Position numbers and translations under genes: made by a program. From Candidatus Iainarchaeum sp. (lineage in GTDB: Archaea; Iainarchaeota; Iainarchaeia; JAGGVJ01), in assembly GCA_021158055.1 (NCBI GenBank), contig JAGGVJ010000033.1, positions 1 through 43,198 on the forward strand: 43,198 bases of DNA, written 5' to 3'. This document shows, one piece after another, positions 1 to 8,609 of the stretch (position 1 is its first letter; the number at the start of each line of letters is the position of its first letter). A model generated the notes under the pieces. That model worked only from the letters and a program-made list of their open reading frames with translations. It made no database searches and was not told where the DNA came from.

Positions 1-259
1 ATTTAGTTAACGCATTCAAAAACAACACCTTAATTGCATTTTTCCCCTTTCAATCAAAAAATCCACTGAATCTGCACAGTAAAACACAAATAAAGTAATT
101 AAAAAGGCATACTAAAAAGTATCGCTGAAACAACAACAAAACTAAAAAAACAAACCTTTAAAAAACATTTAAATAAAACTTCAACAGAATTAACTATAGC
201 AAATTAACTATTGTTAAGAATTACTAAACAAAACATTAAATCAACACAGCGGTGAGCAA
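1..259. other. AT-rich leader region upstream of the regulator gene
   Basis: No supported gene lies here. A TATA-like TTTAAATAAA near 168-177 could drive the rightward regulator gene. On the minus strand a TTG at 19-17 is preceded by AAGGTG and stays open to the window edge, so a leftward gene could begin here, but only six codons are visible and I do not call it. Confidence 0.4.
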
Positions 260-646
260 TTGAAAGGACAAATGCCACAGGAAATCGAAGTCTGGTACAT
301 ACTCCCTGCAATAAAACGAGGGATTGCAATTGAACTGGTTTCAAAGGGGTTAAAGCAAAAAGACATCGCAAAACTTCTAAAAGTCACTGAAGCAAGCGTC
401 AGCAACTACCTGAAATCAAAACGCGCAACAACAATTAAATTCAACAAAATTGTCGAATCCGAAATAAAAAAATCAGCCGAAAAACTGCTTTCTGCAAAAG
501 AAAACCACACAAACAAGGCCTTGATTGAAGAACTCCAGCGAATCTGCGCAATAATCAAAGATGAAAAAATACTGTGCAAAGCCCACAAACAGTTTGATTC
601 TTCAATTTCAAAAAACTGCTGCATCTGCAAAGATATTAATCATTGA
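260..646 (+). CDS. Cys-tailed HTH transcriptional regulator (COG2522-like)
   Basis: This 128-residue protein resembles the archaeal HTH regulators of the COG2522 type. The helix-turn-helix is at about residues 28-56 (KGLKQKDIAKLL, then EASVSNYLKSKRA), preceded by the family-like segment VWYILPAIKRGIAIELV. The C-terminal part carries Cys96, Cys106, Cys120, Cys121 and Cys123, enough to bind a metal or Fe-S cluster. The start is TTG at 260, supported by GGTGA at 251-255; an ATG at 272 is the alternative. It lies 115 bases upstream of iscS on the same strand, so I infer, without direct proof, that it may sense Fe-S or redox status and control the isc genes. The HTH assignment is firm; the regulated targets are a guess. 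Confidence 0.8.
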   Translation: MKGQMPQEIEVWYILPAIKRGIAIELVSKGLKQKDIAKLLKVTEASVSNYLKSKRATTIKFNKIVESEIKKSAEKLLSAKENHTNKALIEELQRICAIIKDEKILCKAHKQFDSSISKNCCICKDINH

Positions 647-761
647 ATAATATTGCAAATTACAAAACAACAACACAAAAACAACATTGTGAACAAAAAA
701 ATAAAACCCAAATAAAAAAAACAAAACAAAAATTCAAAAAAAATCTTTTGGGGGAAATCAA

Positions 762-1916
762 ATGAGAGTTTACCTGGACCACGGCGCAACAACGCCGACA
801 GACGAAAAAGTAGTTGAAGCAATGCTTCCATACTTTACAGAAATTTTCGGAAACCCATCAAGCATCCACGAATTCGGACGCGAGGCAAACAAGGCAATCC
901 AAAAAGCACGGGAAACAATAGCTGCAAAACTGAATGCCAACCCAAGCGAGATCCTGTTCACTTCAGGGGGGACCGAGTCCGACAACCTTGCGATAAAAGG
1001 AACTGCCACGGCAGCCAAAGATGCCGGGCGCGGGAACCACATTATCACTTCAAAAATCGAGCACCCTGCAGTGCTTCGCTCGTTTGAGGCGCTTGAAAAA
1101 GAAGGATTCAAGGCAACTTACTTGAACGTGGACCGGGAAGGGTTCGTTGATCTGGAGCAGCTAAAAGAATCAATCACAAATGAGACAATTCTTGTTTCAG
1201 TCATGCACGCAAACAACGAAGTCGGAACAATCCAGGACATTGACGAAATCGCGAAAATATGCAAGGAAAACAACGTGATTTTCCACACCGATGCAGTGCA
1301 GTCGTTCACAAAAGTCCCGCTTGATGTTCAAAAAATACCTGTGGATCTTGTTTCCATGAGCTCGCACAAAATACACGGGCCAAAAGGAGTCGGGGCACTA
1401 TATGTGCGAAAAGGGACACCCTTGAAAAAACTAAATGACGGCGGAGGACACGAATTCGGAATGCGCGCGGGAACAGAAAATGTCACCGGATTCATCGGTT
1501 TTGCAAAAGCAGTCGAGCTTACAACAGAAAACGAAATCACTGACATTGCAAGAATGCGCGACAAATTCGTAAACACAGTTCTCGAAAAAATTCCGGATGT
1601 GAAACTAAACGGGCCAGGCATCAGCGAAGGAAAAAGGCTTTGCAACAACGCAAACCTGTCATTTAAAAGAGTTGAAGGAGAAAGCATTCTCATGCGCCTT
1701 GACGCGCTCGGAATCGCGGTTTCAACAGGTTCCGCGTGCTCTTCAAAAAGTTTAAAGGCAAGCCACGTCTTAACCTCAATGAATATTGACCCCCTGCTTT
1801 TGCACAGTTCGCTCCGCATCACACTCGGGCGCGAAAACACAGACGAAGAAATTGATTATACAATCGAATCACTTGAAAAAGTAATTTCAGACCTCAGATC
1901 AATAAGCCCGTTGTGA
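762..1916 (+). CDS. iscS: Cysteine desulfurase IscS
   Basis: This PLP enzyme takes sulfur from cysteine, giving alanine and an enzyme persulfide used for Fe-S cluster assembly. The 384-residue length is normal for the family. It has YLDHGATTP at the N-terminus, His101 (IEHPAV), Asp177 (HTDAVQS), the PLP-binding Lys203 in SSHKIHGPKGVG and the sulfur-accepting Cys326 in STGSACSSKS. ATG 762 has GGGGG about seven bases upstream. iscU follows 65 bases later on the same strand, giving a minimal donor-scaffold pair. No hscAB, ferredoxin or iscA is visible here. The upstream Cys-rich HTH gene may regulate it. Confidence 0.97.
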   Translation: MRVYLDHGATTPTDEKVVEAMLPYFTEIFGNPSSIHEFGREANKAIQKARETIAAKLNANPSEILFTSGGTESDNLAIKGTATAAKDAGRGNHIITSKIEHPAVLRSFEALEKEGFKATYLNVDREGFVDLEQLKESITNETILVSVMHANNEVGTIQDIDEIAKICKENNVIFHTDAVQSFTKVPLDVQKIPVDLVSMSSHKIHGPKGVGALYVRKGTPLKKLNDGGGHEFGMRAGTENVTGFIGFAKAVELTTENEITDIARMRDKFVNTVLEKIPDVKLNGPGISEGKRLCNNANLSFKRVEGESILMRLDALGIAVSTGSACSSKSLKASHVLTSMNIDPLLLHSSLRITLGRENTDEEIDYTIESLEKVISDLRSISPL

Positions 1917-1981
1917 ACCAGACAGCCAACGGAAAACCTAAAAAACAATTTTGAAGACAAAAAACAAAAAGAAGTGATTGA

Positions 1982-2362
1982 ATGGACGAATACAACGAAA
2001 AAGTAATGGCGCTTTTCAAAAACCCGCACAACATGGGTGAAATCAAAGACGCTGACGGAATCGGCAAAGTGGGAAACCCAGTGTGCGGCGACCTCATGTA
2101 CGCATATATAAAAGTCAAAAACAACATTATTGAAGACATAAAAATGAAAACTTTCGGTTGCGTTGCGGCAATCGTGACCTCTTCAAAAATGGCTGACCTT
2201 GTCAAAGGCAAAACACTTGAAGAATCCCTCAAGATCACAAAACAAGACATTGCAGACGAACTCGGTGGACTTCCGCGGGAAAAAATGCACTGCTCAAACC
2301 TTGCAAACGACGCGCTGCGAAAAGCAATAGAAGATTACAATGAAAAGAAAAATACAAAATGA
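1982..2362 (+). CDS. iscU: Fe-S cluster scaffold IscU
   Basis: This 126-residue IscU/NifU-N-type scaffold accepts sulfur from IscS and assembles a [2Fe-2S] cluster. The three cluster-binding cysteines are present in NPVCGD, KTFGCVAAI and KMHCSNLA, at the expected spacing, and the family's Asp next to the first Cys is kept. GTGATTGA precedes ATG 1982 and acts as the Shine-Dalgarno. The stop TGA at 2360-2362 lies about 95 bases before the glutamate dehydrogenase start. Position directly after iscS supports a functional pair. Identification is secure. Confidence 0.96.
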   Translation: MDEYNEKVMALFKNPHNMGEIKDADGIGKVGNPVCGDLMYAYIKVKNNIIEDIKMKTFGCVAAIVTSSKMADLVKGKTLEESLKITKQDIADELGGLPREKMHCSNLANDALRKAIEDYNEKKNTK

Positions 2363-2456
2363 AAACTCAAAGAAAGAAAAATGCCTCAACAAAAAAAGCG
2401 CATAACACAAAAAATGAAACTAAAAAACAGAAAAATAATCACAAAAGGCATTATCC

Positions 2457-3719
2457 ATGGAAATCGGACAAAAAAACCACAAATGTGTCGGAAACACAAG
2501 CATGTTTGAAAACGCTCTTGAAGAATTCAGCCACGCTGCAGAAAAAATAAAAATTGACTCAGACGTGCTTGAAATGCTCACGCAGCCAAAAAGAGCAATT
2601 GAATTTTCCATTCCCGTAAAAATGGATTCGGGAAAAATCAAGGTGTTCATCGGATACCGGATCCAATTCAACAACCTGCTCGGCCCCATGAAAGGGGGAA
2701 TCAGGTTCCACCCGAAAGTGTGCGCAGACGAAGTCGAGGCACTGGCTTTTTTGATGACCTGGAAATGCGCGATTTCAGACATCCCGTTCGGCGGGGCAAA
2801 AGGAGGGATTGTAGTCGACCCGAAAGAACTTTCAAAAAGCGAGCTTGAAGCGCTGAGCAGGGGATACATGGCTGCAGTCGCGCCGTTTATCGGGCCGAAA
2901 ACCGACATTCCTGCGCCGGACATAAACACAAACGCACAAATCATGGCCTGGATGTCAGACGAATACAACAAAATAGCCGGGCAAAACGAACCCGCCGCAA
3001 TCACCGGAAAACCCATTGTCTTAGGGGGCTCGCTTGGAAGAGACACTGCAACAGGGCAAGGCGGAATTTTCGCATTGCTTGAAGTTGCAAAAGTAATTGA
3101 CCTGCCGGGAAAAACCGTTGCAATCCAAGGGTTTGGAAACGCAGGAAGCAACTTTGCAGAAATACTTGAAAAAGAAGGCAAATTCAAAATCGTGGCAGTA
3201 TCGGATTCAAAAGGAGGGATTTATGACCCCGACGGGCTTGATATTTCAGAACTGATCCGGCACAAAAAAACAACAGGCCGTGTGTCAAGATTCAACAACT
3301 CGCAGGAAATCACAGGCGAAGAACTCCTTGAACTCGACGTTGACGTGCTTGTGCCGGCAGCCCTTGAAAACCAGATCACAAAAGAAAACGCGGACAAAAT
3401 CAAGGCAAAGCTCATAATTGAGCTTGCAAACGGACCGACTACTTTTGAAGCAGACGAAATCCTGTTTAAAAACGGAAACATTGTGGTTCCGGACATTTTT
3501 GCAAACAGCGGGGGAGTAATAGTAAGCTACTTTGAATGGGTGCAAAACAACACCAGACACTACTGGAGCGCTGAAGAAGTGCACGAAAAACTCAGGGAAA
3601 AAATGACATGCAACTTCAAAAGGCTCTTTGAATACTCAGAAAAACACAACATAAGCTTCAGGACATCAGCATACATCCAGGCAATTGAAAAAATGATCGA
3701 AGCAGTGAAACTTAAATAA
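2457..3719 (+). CDS. gdhA: Glutamate dehydrogenase (Glu/Leu/Phe/Val family)
   Basis: This protein interconverts glutamate with 2-oxoglutarate and ammonia. The 420 residues align along the whole length with archaeal hexameric GDHs as I know them. It has the substrate-binding GPMKGGIRFHP, the catalytic-lysine segment PFGGAKGGIVVDPK, the Rossmann motif AIQGFGNAGSN, VAVSDSKGGIYDPDG and the conserved C-terminal NSGGVIVSYFEWVQN. Cofactor preference cannot be read by eye. The start is uncertain: ATG 2457 has weak AAGGC upstream, while ATG 2502 (MFENALEEF) matches the usual N-terminus better. It may be cotranscribed with iscSU. It converges with the methyltransferase gene 38 bases downstream. Confidence 0.96.
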   Translation: MEIGQKNHKCVGNTSMFENALEEFSHAAEKIKIDSDVLEMLTQPKRAIEFSIPVKMDSGKIKVFIGYRIQFNNLLGPMKGGIRFHPKVCADEVEALAFLMTWKCAISDIPFGGAKGGIVVDPKELSKSELEALSRGYMAAVAPFIGPKTDIPAPDINTNAQIMAWMSDEYNKIAGQNEPAAITGKPIVLGGSLGRDTATGQGGIFALLEVAKVIDLPGKTVAIQGFGNAGSNFAEILEKEGKFKIVAVSDSKGGIYDPDGLDISELIRHKKTTGRVSRFNNSQEITGEELLELDVDVLVPAALENQITKENADKIKAKLIIELANGPTTFEADEILFKNGNIVVPDIFANSGGVIVSYFEWVQNNTRHYWSAEEVHEKLREKMTCNFKRLFEYSEKHNISFRTSAYIQAIEKMIEAVKLK

Positions 3720-3757
3720 AAGCCTGACTTTAACTGAACATAACCAACTACTGCCAA

Positions 3758-4396
3758 TCAGGTTTTTTCCAGTACCAGATACACAACCCTTTTTTTCGGA
3801 TTGTCCGGGTTGTCTATTATTACCTCACCTGTCAATCCCATTCTTTTAAACCGCCAGAAAATTGAATCAAACTCTTGTTCTGAGCGCGGGTAAAACTGGA
3901 TTCCTGCCTTTCCTCCTTTTTTAAGCAGTGAATGGATTCCAGACGCCACTTTTTTTATTTCGTTTTGGTCCTTTATCCACTGCAATGCAGAAACAGACAC
4001 AATAAAATCAAAACTTTCCTTCTCAAAAAAATCTTTTACGTCACGCATGTCTCCCGTGACTGCAACGAGACCACGCTGCTTTGCTTTTTCAACCATTTTT
4101 TCATTCACGTCAAGGCCTGTCGCATCAAACTCCAACTCTTCCAGAAGCTCTGTTGAAAAACCGACTGCACAACCGATGTCAAGCACTTTTGCAGGGGGTT
4201 TTGCCTGAAGCAGATCAATGATTCTTGAAGTGATTTTTCTCTGCGTTCTTTTCATGTGAGCAGACTGGTCGTGTTTTTCAACCTCTTCAGTTGTGTAATA
4301 ATCGCCGGGAGAAGCGCATAACTCTTCCGGACGCTCTATTTTTACAGACCACCCTGAATCTTTTTTTCCGGAATTTCTCTTTTCACGCAAAGACAT
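3758..4396 (-). CDS. Bud23-like SAM-dependent methyltransferase
   Basis: This is a 212-residue class I methyltransferase. Motif I is VLDIGCAVGFS, motif II is ATGLDVNEKM, and motif IV is the SVSALQWI region. It resembles eukaryotic Bud23/WBSCR22, the small-subunit rRNA N7-guanine methyltransferase. Shared features are the N-terminal RPEELCASPGDYYTTEEVEKH (compare RPEhxGPPELYY..eEA.KY), the SALQWI motif, and the end segment GKAGIQFYPRSEQE followed by GEVIIDNPDNPKK and a short hydrophobic tail. In eukaryotes the partner is Trm112, which is not seen here. I infer a 16S rRNA target; a generic small-molecule methyltransferase is the alternative. It stands alone between convergent gdhA and the large surface-protein gene. 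Confidence 0.75.
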   Translation of the reverse strand: MSLREKRNSGKKDSGWSVKIERPEELCASPGDYYTTEEVEKHDQSAHMKRTQRKITSRIIDLLQAKPPAKVLDIGCAVGFSTELLEELEFDATGLDVNEKMVEKAKQRGLVAVTGDMRDVKDFFEKESFDFIVSVSALQWIKDQNEIKKVASGIHSLLKKGGKAGIQFYPRSEQEFDSIFWRFKRMGLTGEVIIDNPDNPKKRVVYLVLEKT

Positions 4397-4439
4397 CTTT
4401 TTTCAAACCCCCGTGACAACATAATTCCATGTTGCAAAC

Positions 4440-4472
4440 AAAACAAAAAAACAACTTTGAGCCAAGCTCAAA
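4440..4472 (-). terminator. Hairpin plus T-tract after the large surface-protein gene
   Basis: On the minus strand, about 28 bases past the stop at 4500, the sequence forms a perfect 7-bp stem (TTTGAGC / GCTCAAA, loop of three, 4456-4472) followed by GTTGTTTTTTTGTTTTG. Archaeal termination relies mainly on the T-tract, so this is a plausible 3' end for the 3.9-kb transcript. It also lies just upstream of the methyltransferase gene at 4396. Confidence 0.5.
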
Positions 4473-4499
4473 AATCAATATGCAAATCCTTGGCTTTTT

Positions 4500-7400
4500 C
4501 TATTTGTCTTTAGTTAAAGAATCTTTTTCAGGAAAATATTTTTTAGGGGTTTCAAATGAACCCAATGGCTTGTCAGACAAACCAGCATCATCTTTCTTTT
4601 TGGCAAAAAAACGGTTTTTTAAATCAAAAACCTTTTTCTTTGCAGCTCCAGCCCCTCTGTTTATCAAAGCAAGTCTGCCGGGTTTTTTTGGTTCAGGCCC
4701 TGCGCCTTTGAAAAACCCTTTTTGTTCGGCAGGGGTTTGAACTTCTTTCTTCAAGGCGCTCAAATTGGAAACTTCCTTGTTCTGGTGCTGAACATCTGTT
4801 TTGGTTTCAAAATCCGGCTTGAACCCGGTTTGTCCGGGGCTGTCTTTTGACTGAAACAGTTCCTGGCTTTCCCTTTTCACAAACTGATATGACTGATAGC
4901 CATCACCATGCGACTGCGGTTTTTGACTGCTTCCCCCCGTTGCAGGCATACCCTGGCCCTTGTTTGACGCTGTGTTTTTGACATCATTTGGAACAGCGCC
5001 TTGAGACGGTTTCGGCACAACGCTTTCAGACGGTTTCGGCACGGCGCTTTGAGCCTGCTCTGCGATGATATCACGGATAGCACCCGCACTTGGCACAGCA
5101 GGGCTCTTTGCAGAACTTTCTTCAATGTTCCTGACACTGTCTGCTGCAAGGCTTTGGCTTGATTTGACTGCAAAACTCCTGTCGGTTTCCGGCGGAACGG
5201 CTTTGGAAACCTCACGGAAATCTTTTTCAAAGCTGTCAAGTGAAATGCCTGTGCCGGAAGAATCCCTGCCTTTTCCTGCGGGCCTGTCAAACACATCCTT
5301 TTTTGACCTGTCAACAAACTTATCCATGGACTCCAGACCTTTTTCAGTTTCTTCCTTTATTTTCAACATGCGTTCCCTGGCTTTTTTTCTCCCGTAAAAA
5401 AAGAGCAGTTTGTCTTTTGCCTTGAAGCCAAGAACCACAAGAACAATCAAAGCGATCGCTGCAACAGCAGGCACAGCATAAGACATTGCCTGCGAGATGT
5501 CAATCAAAGGAACAGGCTCCTCGTCTTTGCCCTGGCTTGCCGTGACTGTTGACTCAACCAGATTGCTGCCTTCAAGCACAACTTTTATCTTGGAGCTGTT
5601 TCCAAACTCGTCACTTATCTGCAACTGGTTTGTCATTTTGAGAAGGTAGCTTTCAAGCTCAAACTCAAAATTATCCTCTTTTCCGACCGCCTCCAAAGTC
5701 ACGGTGTTTCCGTCCAGGTCAACCAGCTGGTTGCCGTACTTATCAAGAGGAATCAGCATTATTCTTTCAGGCGCATTTTCCTGATACCCGACTGCATCTT
5801 TTTCAATGAGAACAATCTTATTCCCTTCAAAATCCATGTCTGTTTTAAGCAAAATGCCTTCACCGTCATCTTTTGAAATCTCTTCAAACCTGTCAACCAA
5901 AGGAATATCCAGTTGAATCGTGTTTGCATTGAGTTTTTTGCCGTAGCCGTCAAACGCAGTTATCTCCAACGGCCACACAGTCATGTTTTTGTCAAACTCA
6001 AACCGCTTTGAAATGAAAAACCTGTTTGAATAATTTCTTTCCAAGGAATACTCTTTCTTTGAGGGTCCTGTCACAACCAGGTTTATCCCCTGGTCTTCAA
6101 ACTCGTCACCCCTTAACTCAACAAGCACATCCGCATAATCCCCTCTTTTCACTCCCTTAATAGAACTTGGCTCAAAAACAACTATTAAAAACTCCCCCAA
6201 CTCTTCCGCGTGCTTGAACTTGATTTCAGGCTGTTCTTCTTCAGGGTCTTCCTCTGCATCTTCAACACCGCCCGAAACAAGGTCTTCTTCCAAAAGTTCT
6301 CCGTCACCTTCTTCACCTGTTTCGCCGGAATCTTCCGGATCAGTGGGATCCACAGAACCGCTGCCTTCAGGCGTGTCTGTTCCAAAAAGCACCAGGGTCC
6401 TGACCGACTTGTTTTTGGCATTGTCAAACACAAACGAAGTGAGTTTCAGCAAAGACCCTTCTTTCAGTTCAAGGTCTGCAAGCTCGGTCGGAAGATTGTA
6501 AAAACAGGCGTCAGATTCGACTTTTGTAAAAACATCTGCCAAAATCTGCGAGTCAAACTCAAGCCTGAACCGGCACGAACTGACGCCGGAATCACTGTCC
6601 GAAACAACTGCTTTTATCTGGGCCGGAATTAACAGGTCCCGGCTTTCATTAAATATCCTTAAATCAAAATCCCCTGACTCTGTCAAAATCACATCAGGCG
6701 GTTTTGTGTCAAGAAAAATTGAATCGCACTTTTCACTGGTTTCCGTATCATCCTCGCTTCTGCATTTTCCGCAGACAGTTTTTTCTCCGTCGCTGTCCGG
6801 CAACACCCACGGATCACGAATACCTGAAGAAAGGAATAATTTTTCATAATTAATCCAGTCAGTGTAATCATCTCCACTGTTCCTGAAAGCGCAATCCACG
6901 GCACCGCGCGCACTTACCAGAAGATACACGTCGCGTGAATTGGTATGCTCCCTCCATTTACCGTTTATGTCAATGTTGAAATAAGTCGGGGAACCTGTAG
7001 AACCAATTGAAAAAGACTGCACTAACCTGTCAAGCTCGTCGCCTTCGTTATTCACGCAACTGATGGAAACTGACGGGTACTGCACTGAAAAAAACTTAAA
7101 AACTTCCTTGAATTCATAAACGCAGCCGTCTTCATCTTCGCTGCAGGTGCATTCCTCGTCATCACAATCACATCCGTCAACAGAATCACCGCAGTCCCGC
7201 TCCATTTCCAGATAGTCCTCTTTTGGCTTATTGTTTTCATACAACCTGCACTTTACCCCGTCACTGAAGTCTTTTATGCGCACAGTGCACGTTGTCATCG
7301 AATCATCATCAATGCTTGAGCAGTACTTGCTCACCAAAGACAAAACCTGCGGGTACTCCATGGTGTCTTTGGAAATCTTTGTTTTCGCGCCGTCTCCCGT

Positions 7401-8360
7401 ATTTAATTCCGCGTCCGTGCAGCTGAAATAAACATAAAAATCATTTTTTGAATTGAAAGCGTAGTCATACTTTACGGCACATGAATCGCACGACGGCCAG
7501 ACACTCACCGATTTTTTAGCTATCTGATCTTCATTAGCATTTTCCACAACAAACCAGCACTCGGTTACCTCTTCATTGTCTGAGACCTGCACTTCAAATT
7601 TTTGTTTTTCCCCGATCATGATCAGGGCCGGAGCCGTTATCCTTGAAACCACCGGCTCTTCAGCGTCATCCTTTACCCAGATAAGCTCTTTTTCAGCGCT
7701 TCCTTCATTTCCCTCGTTGTCAGTGCATGAAAAATACACAAAATAGCTTCCGATTTCATCAAACCTGAACGACTCGGACACTGTGCAGTCTGTACAAGGA
7801 GTTGAAACCGATGCCTTTTCTTCGGAAATCGGATTTTCTGAATTGTCTTCCACAACAAAAACACACCCGTCTATTCCCGAAGCATCGTTTGCGGTTGTCT
7901 GAAAAACAGTGGAGACATCGACCTGAACCGGCAACTCCATGTCAAGCTCTTCCACTGTGGGTTCCTTGATTTCGCTTCTGACCTCAAGCTCTGACTCGGA
8001 ACCGCTTCTCGGGTTCATGTCCTTGTCAAGGCACCGGAAATACACTCCAAATGTGCCTGTCAGTTCAAAAGTGTAATCCGCACTCACCACCAAACCGGAA
8101 GCAGACGCAGGAATTGAATCAACCATGCTTGTGCCTCTCTTTATGCGTAATTCACACGACGGCGTATAGATAAGGTCACTTACCGTGGTCTGAAAAGCCA
8201 CAATCTTATCAACTTCGACGGCCTCGCTTGTATCAATCGGCTCAATCAAGGCCTCTGCAGAAACACCTGCGAAAAAACACAATGCAAAAACTGCAAACAA
8301 GAAAACATGCAAAAAGTTGTTATTCCTGTTCACGTCACCTTTCAAAATCGTTGACTCCAT
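4500..8360 (-). CDS. Giant anchored surface protein with cytoplasmic tail
   Basis: From ATG 8360 this is 1286 residues. The N-terminus has a signal peptide ending near GVSA. The ectodomain of about 950 residues is Asp/Glu/Ser-rich and Cys-containing. It begins with at least three related Ig-like units that share a pattern of CxFVVED/CWFVVEN, then CxxC, then FYVYFSCTD. A single membrane helix (AVPAVAAIALIVLVVLGF, about residues 960-982) is followed by KAKDK..RKKARER, positive-inside, and a roughly 300-residue low-complexity tail with repeats such as VPKPSESVVPKPSQGAVP. The long tail is unusual for a surface protein. ATG 8360 is chosen because a TATA box sits 27 bases upstream; a GTG at 8333 is the alternative. 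The function is unknown; an adhesin-like or envelope role is inferred. Confidence 0.8.
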   Translation of the reverse strand: MESTILKGDVNRNNNFLHVFLFAVFALCFFAGVSAEALIEPIDTSEAVEVDKIVAFQTTVSDLIYTPSCELRIKRGTSMVDSIPASASGLVVSADYTFELTGTFGVYFRCLDKDMNPRSGSESELEVRSEIKEPTVEELDMELPVQVDVSTVFQTTANDASGIDGCVFVVEDNSENPISEEKASVSTPCTDCTVSESFRFDEIGSYFVYFSCTDNEGNEGSAEKELIWVKDDAEEPVVSRITAPALIMIGEKQKFEVQVSDNEEVTECWFVVENANEDQIAKKSVSVWPSCDSCAVKYDYAFNSKNDFYVYFSCTDAELNTGDGAKTKISKDTMEYPQVLSLVSKYCSSIDDDSMTTCTVRIKDFSDGVKCRLYENNKPKEDYLEMERDCGDSVDGCDCDDEECTCSEDEDGCVYEFKEVFKFFSVQYPSVSISCVNNEGDELDRLVQSFSIGSTGSPTYFNIDINGKWREHTNSRDVYLLVSARGAVDCAFRNSGDDYTDWINYEKLFLSSGIRDPWVLPDSDGEKTVCGKCRSEDDTETSEKCDSIFLDTKPPDVILTESGDFDLRIFNESRDLLIPAQIKAVVSDSDSGVSSCRFRLEFDSQILADVFTKVESDACFYNLPTELADLELKEGSLLKLTSFVFDNAKNKSVRTLVLFGTDTPEGSGSVDPTDPEDSGETGEEGDGELLEEDLVSGGVEDAEEDPEEEQPEIKFKHAEELGEFLIVVFEPSSIKGVKRGDYADVLVELRGDEFEDQGINLVVTGPSKKEYSLERNYSNRFFISKRFEFDKNMTVWPLEITAFDGYGKKLNANTIQLDIPLVDRFEEISKDDGEGILLKTDMDFEGNKIVLIEKDAVGYQENAPERIMLIPLDKYGNQLVDLDGNTVTLEAVGKEDNFEFELESYLLKMTNQLQISDEFGNSSKIKVVLEGSNLVESTVTASQGKDEEPVPLIDISQAMSYAVPAVAAIALIVLVVLGFKAKDKLLFFYGRKKARERMLKIKEETEKGLESMDKFVDRSKKDVFDRPAGKGRDSSGTGISLDSFEKDFREVSKAVPPETDRSFAVKSSQSLAADSVRNIEESSAKSPAVPSAGAIRDIIAEQAQSAVPKPSESVVPKPSQGAVPNDVKNTASNKGQGMPATGGSSQKPQSHGDGYQSYQFVKRESQELFQSKDSPGQTGFKPDFETKTDVQHQNKEVSNLSALKKEVQTPAEQKGFFKGAGPEPKKPGRLALINRGAGAAKKKVFDLKNRFFAKKKDDAGLSDKPLGSFETPKKYFPEKDSLTKDK

Positions 8361-8382
8361 AAGAGATAAAAAAGTACAATGC

Positions 8383-8390
8383 AATTTATA
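8383..8390 (-). promoter_or_regulatory. TATA box for the giant surface-protein gene
   Basis: TATAAATT on the minus strand is centred 27 bases before ATG 8360. That spacing places the transcription start at or next to the start codon, implying a leaderless mRNA, and no Shine-Dalgarno is visible before this ATG. This fit decides the start codon. Confidence 0.55.
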
Positions 8391-8609
8391 TGTTTCACTC
8401 TTTTTCAGCAATAATATCTCGGATAATGCCAAAAAATATCAACACATCAATAAAAAACCAAAAAGAAAACCAAGAACGATATCTTTATATGGTTAATATT
8501 ATTTTTGTCTAATCAATAATTAAAGTATTATTAAAGTATTATAAGAACGTAAAATAAGAACAACGTAAAAAACACAAATACAAAAATTATTTTACATCAC
8601 GGTGATTTT

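Noticed and set aside
1-19. Possible start of a leftward gene (TTG at 19 with AAGGTG)
   Set aside because: Only six codons are in the window; no product can be supported.
2359-2550. 63-codon Lys-rich frame overlapping the iscU stop
   Set aside because: It starts with ATGA overlap but runs 94 bases into gdhA, has no hydrophobic core or known motif, and its composition is what A-rich spacer translates to.
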